From positions 685,001 through 749,000 of the forward strand of contig NW_019091528.1 of assembly GCF_001949145.1 (NCBI RefSeq): a stretch of 64,000 nt of DNA. The letters run 5' to 3'. A program made the position numbers and the translations under genes. The notes under the pieces are model-generated. The model was not told where the DNA came from. It made no database searches and worked only from the letters and a program-made list of their open reading frames with translations. The stretch's first letter is position 1. Every line of letters begins with the position of its first letter. The stretch is from Acanthaster planci. Lineage: Eukaryota; Echinodermata; Asteroidea; Valvatida; Acanthasteridae. Positions 62,701-64,000 of the stretch are shown in pieces.

Positions 62701-63877
62701 GGGTGATCCGGGCCAAGAGGGAATCATGGGGCCTGGAGGAACTCCTGGACGAAAGGGTATTTTTCATTTACTATATTCCACCATTATCTTTCAATGTATT
62801 TCCAAACCCTGTTGACTGTCAGTGTTCTTTTATATAGGATGAGGAATTCTTGCTTCAAAGCTCAATGTCTGCCAACCTAACTTTGAAGCAAAATCTAAAT
62901 AGACACACTTAGACTGTTACTGCAAAAGTCAACCCATCTATAGTTTCAGGTGAGCAGAATTACGGAATATCAGTCTGAGACTCGCCAGTGTCTATGGTCT
63001 TCTTTTCTATAGGTGAGAAGGGTAACCCAGGAGAAGAAGGTGATACTGGACCCATTGGACCGCCTGGAGCGAGGGGAGCGATGGGAGATGCATGCAATTG
63101 TAAGTTCTTTTGGACTCACTTCCATTGGTGGTTGATACAGATCCCGAAGAACGTCATAGTTAAATTATAGCCAGAGACGTAGTACATGGATGTATGCCCC
63201 CATCCTGCATGAAGTTCTCAGTATTCATTATATGACAGCATCAAGGCAATTAAAGGTGGCGATTGAGAAACAGAAAAATAGTTGTCTCAGACAGGTGAGC
63301 CTAACAAAGATGAACTATACCTTCATTTACAAAAAAGCGAAAGCGCTGATGAACTGGAAAAGTTCAAGCGAGCCTATGCGAGAAAGAACTCAATCTCAAC
63401 TTGAAGTTCCATTAACATTAATACGATGGATTTGTACACGTTTTGATTTTTCCCCAGTTGACGCTATTCTGGATAATTTAAGGGAGTTAGACAATGAAAG
63501 TCTAAAGCTGATCATGGGTCCCAAGGGCAAACAAGGGGGAAAAGGCCCAAAAGGGAATAAAGGCGACACTGGAAGGCCCGGGGATATGGGCCCCCAAGGC
63601 CCCACTGGCCAACCTGGTACCAAAGGCACCCAGGGTATCAAGGGCCGTTCTGGGGAGAAGGGAGCCCTCGGCCCTGTGGGACCCCCTGGGCCTACTGGGT
63701 ACCCTGGACTACGTGGACAACCTGGCATCGATGGGCTACCAGGCACGGACGGAGCGAAGGGTGACAAAGGTGACAGAGGGACAGACGGGTTACTGGGTCC
63801 CACAGGGGCACCTGGGTTACACGGAATCAATGGAACGCATGGATCTCCAGGACAAAAAGGGGACAAAGGAGACAAAG
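50287..63877 (+). CDS. GLDN-like: Colmedin gene B: gliomedin-like type II membrane collagen (partial, runs off right edge)
   Basis: Nine exons join in phase: 50287-50751, 52547-52598, 57070-57177, 57957-59063, 59281-59358, 61223-61633, 62028-62756, 63013-63099 and 63458-63877, giving 1,152 residues plus one base. The last donor (GTAGGT) shows the gene continues beyond the window, where an OLF domain is expected but not seen. Layout: tail and transmembrane helix 1-41, CSCPDG at 51-56, His-rich run HQHHRHHH at 91-98, RVRR at 125-128, CNET/CPPG segment, then nearly 980 residues of mainly Gly-X-Y repeats. Close homologue of gene A (exon 1 about half identical by eye, same lengths and phases), but with an internal three-exon duplication, a fourfold 90-bp expansion and a missing first hinge. 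Role inferred as a trimeric, furin-processed adhesion or matrix protein. Confidence 0.9.
51925..52211. mobile_element. 287-bp GTGGCGTATCCAG element in colmedin B intron 1
   Basis: Starts GTGGCGTATCCAG and ends CTGGATAAGCCGCC, an imperfect inverted pair. The interior begins with a G-run/C-run hairpin and has no coding content. Probably the same broad class as the elements at 23570 and 28890. Confidence 0.55.
52335..52412 (+). mobile_element. tRNA-derived SINE head or tRNA pseudogene in colmedin B intron 1
   Basis: An A-box-like TGGCTTGGTTGG at 52341-52352 and a canonical B box GGTTCAAATCC at 52391-52401 are 38 bp apart, the spacing of an internal RNA polymerase III promoter. The acceptor stem does not pair well, so a functional tRNA is unlikely. 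Confidence 0.5.
52547..52598 (+). CDS. Colmedin B exon 2: 52-nt cysteine/sequon exon
   Basis: Acceptor TTTTTTATTGCAG, donor GTAAGA. Encodes [17 protein letters not shown] plus one base of Gly. Same length and phases as gene A exon 2, with the N-E-T sequon between the two cysteines. Confidence 0.9.
53528..53800 (-). mobile_element. tRNA-derived SINE-like element in colmedin B intron 2
   Basis: On the minus strand the B box GGTTCGAGTCC lies at 53739-53729, followed by CCAGTCCATACTCGCTCTCG and CAGGTTTTCTCTGGGTACTC. On plus this reads GGAGTACCCAGAGAAAACCT, a phrase I recall from dispersed repeats in several marine invertebrates. Limits approximate. Confidence 0.5.
53830..57060. other. Colmedin B intron 2, distal part, no recognised gene
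   Basis: Several frames of 60-120 codons (for example 54432-54761 plus and 55624-55836 plus) lack splice sites, start context and family resemblance. A (CCA)n run lies at about 56661-56680, and GC-rich CpG-bearing patches occur near 56060-56110 and 56440-56540. Confidence 0.5.
57070..57177 (+). CDS. Colmedin B exon 3: first collagen stretch without the Cys-x-Cys hinge
   Basis: 108 nt, phase 1 to 1. Encodes [20 protein letters not shown] and on to GRRGEDG. Compared with gene A exon 3 it lacks the last 27 nt (TNCNCSSD), so collagen continues unbroken into exon 4. Confidence 0.9.
57957..59063 (+). CDS. Colmedin B exon 4: 1.1-kb collagen exon with fourfold 90-bp tandem repeat
   Basis: 1,107 nt, phase 1 to 1, about 368 residues of Gly-X-Y. 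One glycine position is Ser (AGT at 58127-58129, GPPSEPG). From 58658 to 59017 the 30-residue unit [20 protein letters not shown] and onward is repeated four times almost identically. The acceptor ATAATGTGCAG continues the triplet register of exon 3. Minus-strand open frames here are shadows. Confidence 0.93.
58658..59017 (+). repeat. Coding tandem repeat, four 90-bp units in colmedin B exon 4
   Basis: Units start at 58658, 58748, 58838 and 58928 and differ from each other at only a few positions (for example CAA/AAA alternates Q/K, and ACC versus ACT). Each encodes ten Gly-X-Y triplets. The alternation of Q and K suggests that a 180-bp dimer was duplicated. Confidence 0.95.
59281..59358 (+). 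CDS. Colmedin B exon 5: 78-nt collagen exon (first copy of the short module)
   Basis: Phase 1 to 1, acceptor TTGTTCTCAAG, donor GTAAGA. Encodes [20 protein letters not shown] and KGEMGHG. Homologous to A exon 6 and B exon 8 but without the terminal cysteine. Confidence 0.9.
59360..61222. other. Colmedin B intron 5
   Basis: 1,864-bp intron. Holds the fold-back element at 59939-60172 and a 118-codon frame at 60204-60560 with no splice sites or recognisable motif. Otherwise nothing seen. Confidence 0.6.
59939..60172. mobile_element. 234-bp fold-back element in colmedin B intron 5
   Basis: TTGCATACCAAATACGCCAT near 59939 pairs with ATGGCGTATTTGGTGTGCA near 60152. Inner blocks ATCATAGGATCGTAGCATGT and GTTACGGTCTTATGATAC also pair. 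The interior is CpG-rich with no frame. Confidence 0.6.
61223..61633 (+). CDS. Colmedin B exon 6: collagen segment with degenerated hinge
   Basis: 411 nt, phase 1 to 1, acceptor TACTTCCCCAG, donor GTGGGT. Opens with [14 protein letters not shown], which replaces the VxAxLxxLxELDNE helix seen in A exon 7 and B exon 9. The collagen part ([39 protein letters not shown]) is clearly homologous to both. Confidence 0.91.
62028..62756 (+). CDS. Colmedin B exon 7: long collagen exon (second copy of exon 4 type)
   Basis: 729 nt, phase 1 to 1, about 242 residues of Gly-X-Y. Two full 99-bp units ([20 protein letters not shown] and similar) start at 62153 and 62252, with a partial third at 62351. Related phrases in exon 4 ([17 protein letters not shown]) support descent from a common exon. 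Confidence 0.92.
63013..63099 (+). CDS. Colmedin B exon 8: 87-nt collagen exon ending in a cysteine (second copy)
   Basis: Phase 1 to 1. Encodes [20 protein letters not shown] and RGAMGDACN. Same length as A exon 6 and nearly the same as B exon 5. Keeps the terminal cysteine that exon 5 lost. Confidence 0.9.
63458..63877 (+). CDS. Colmedin B exon 9: helix hinge and collagen segment (second copy)
   Basis: 420 nt, phase 1 to 1, acceptor TTTTTCCCCAG, donor GTAGGT. Encodes [20 protein letters not shown] and then Gly-X-Y ending GDKGDKG. Matches A exon 7. The open frame extending left to 63190 is intron. Confidence 0.92.
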
Positions 63878-64000
63878 GTAGGTATTAAGTAGGCCCAAAT
63901 TTAAACTTTCCGTTGGAACTTGGACACATGTATGAATAATTCAAGAATTTTAATAATCCTTTTATGAGCTATGGTTAGGCCAAGCTGACATTATCCTGTA

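Noticed and set aside
63190-63457. Upstream extension of the last exon frame to a Met at 63190
   Set aside because: The phase-consistent acceptor at 63457 and homology to A exon 7 show that the upstream part is intron.
1-64000. CRISPR arrays, bacterial operons, prophage
   Set aside because: Spliced genes and eukaryotic repeats throughout; the direct repeats seen lack spacer structure.

Overview
This looks like nuclear DNA of a marine invertebrate, most likely a deuterostome (echinoderm, hemichordate or amphioxus). The signs are intron-rich genes with GT-AG splice sites, CCAAT promoters, many small inverted-repeat elements, tRNA-derived SINE pieces, and abundant palindromic TACATGTA words. 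I cannot name the species. There is no bacterial-type gene organisation.

The core of the window is a divergent pair of gliomedin-like (colmedin) genes: type II membrane proteins with a short cytosolic tail, one transmembrane helix, a stalk with a furin-type RVRR site, a long Gly-X-Y collagen region and, in gene A, a C-terminal olfactomedin (OLF) domain. Gene A (minus strand, 41252 down to 23758) is complete. I could assemble 12 coding exons whose splice phases all agree and which give a 1,060-residue protein. Gene B (plus strand, from 50287) shows nine phase-consistent exons (1,152 residues) and leaves the window at the right edge before any OLF domain. First exons, the tiny 52-nt second exons and several collagen exons are clearly homologous, so A and B are duplicates. 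B has since doubled an internal block of three exons, amplified a 90-bp unit fourfold inside exon 4 and lost one non-collagen hinge. A and B share a 28-bp proximal promoter block at nearly the same distance from the start codon.

Left third (1 to about 21.7 kb): a minus-strand gene I do not recognise. It has a CCAAT-box promoter near 21.65 kb, a convincing first coding exon at 20308-19961, a good second exon at 19655-19616, weaker internal candidates and a good terminal exon at 4471-4364. Whether all belong to one gene is inferred. The long introns are rich in TACATGTA repeats and hold a small inverted-repeat element and a local tandem duplication. A 366-bp inverted repeat lies at 823-1188, downstream of the gene.

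Middle (41.4-50.0 kb): the intergenic space between the two colmedin genes holds a 255-bp element with inverted ends, dispersed C-rich repeats and a decayed LINE reverse-transcriptase remnant on the minus strand. Introns of both colmedin genes hold further non-autonomous DNA elements and tRNA-promoter-bearing SINE pieces.

How the parts work together: by family knowledge, colmedins trimerise through collagen, are cut by furin and release or display OLF heads that bind cell-adhesion partners. The two genes probably supply related extracellular trimers under a shared promoter logic. This functional statement is inference from the family, not something the DNA proves.
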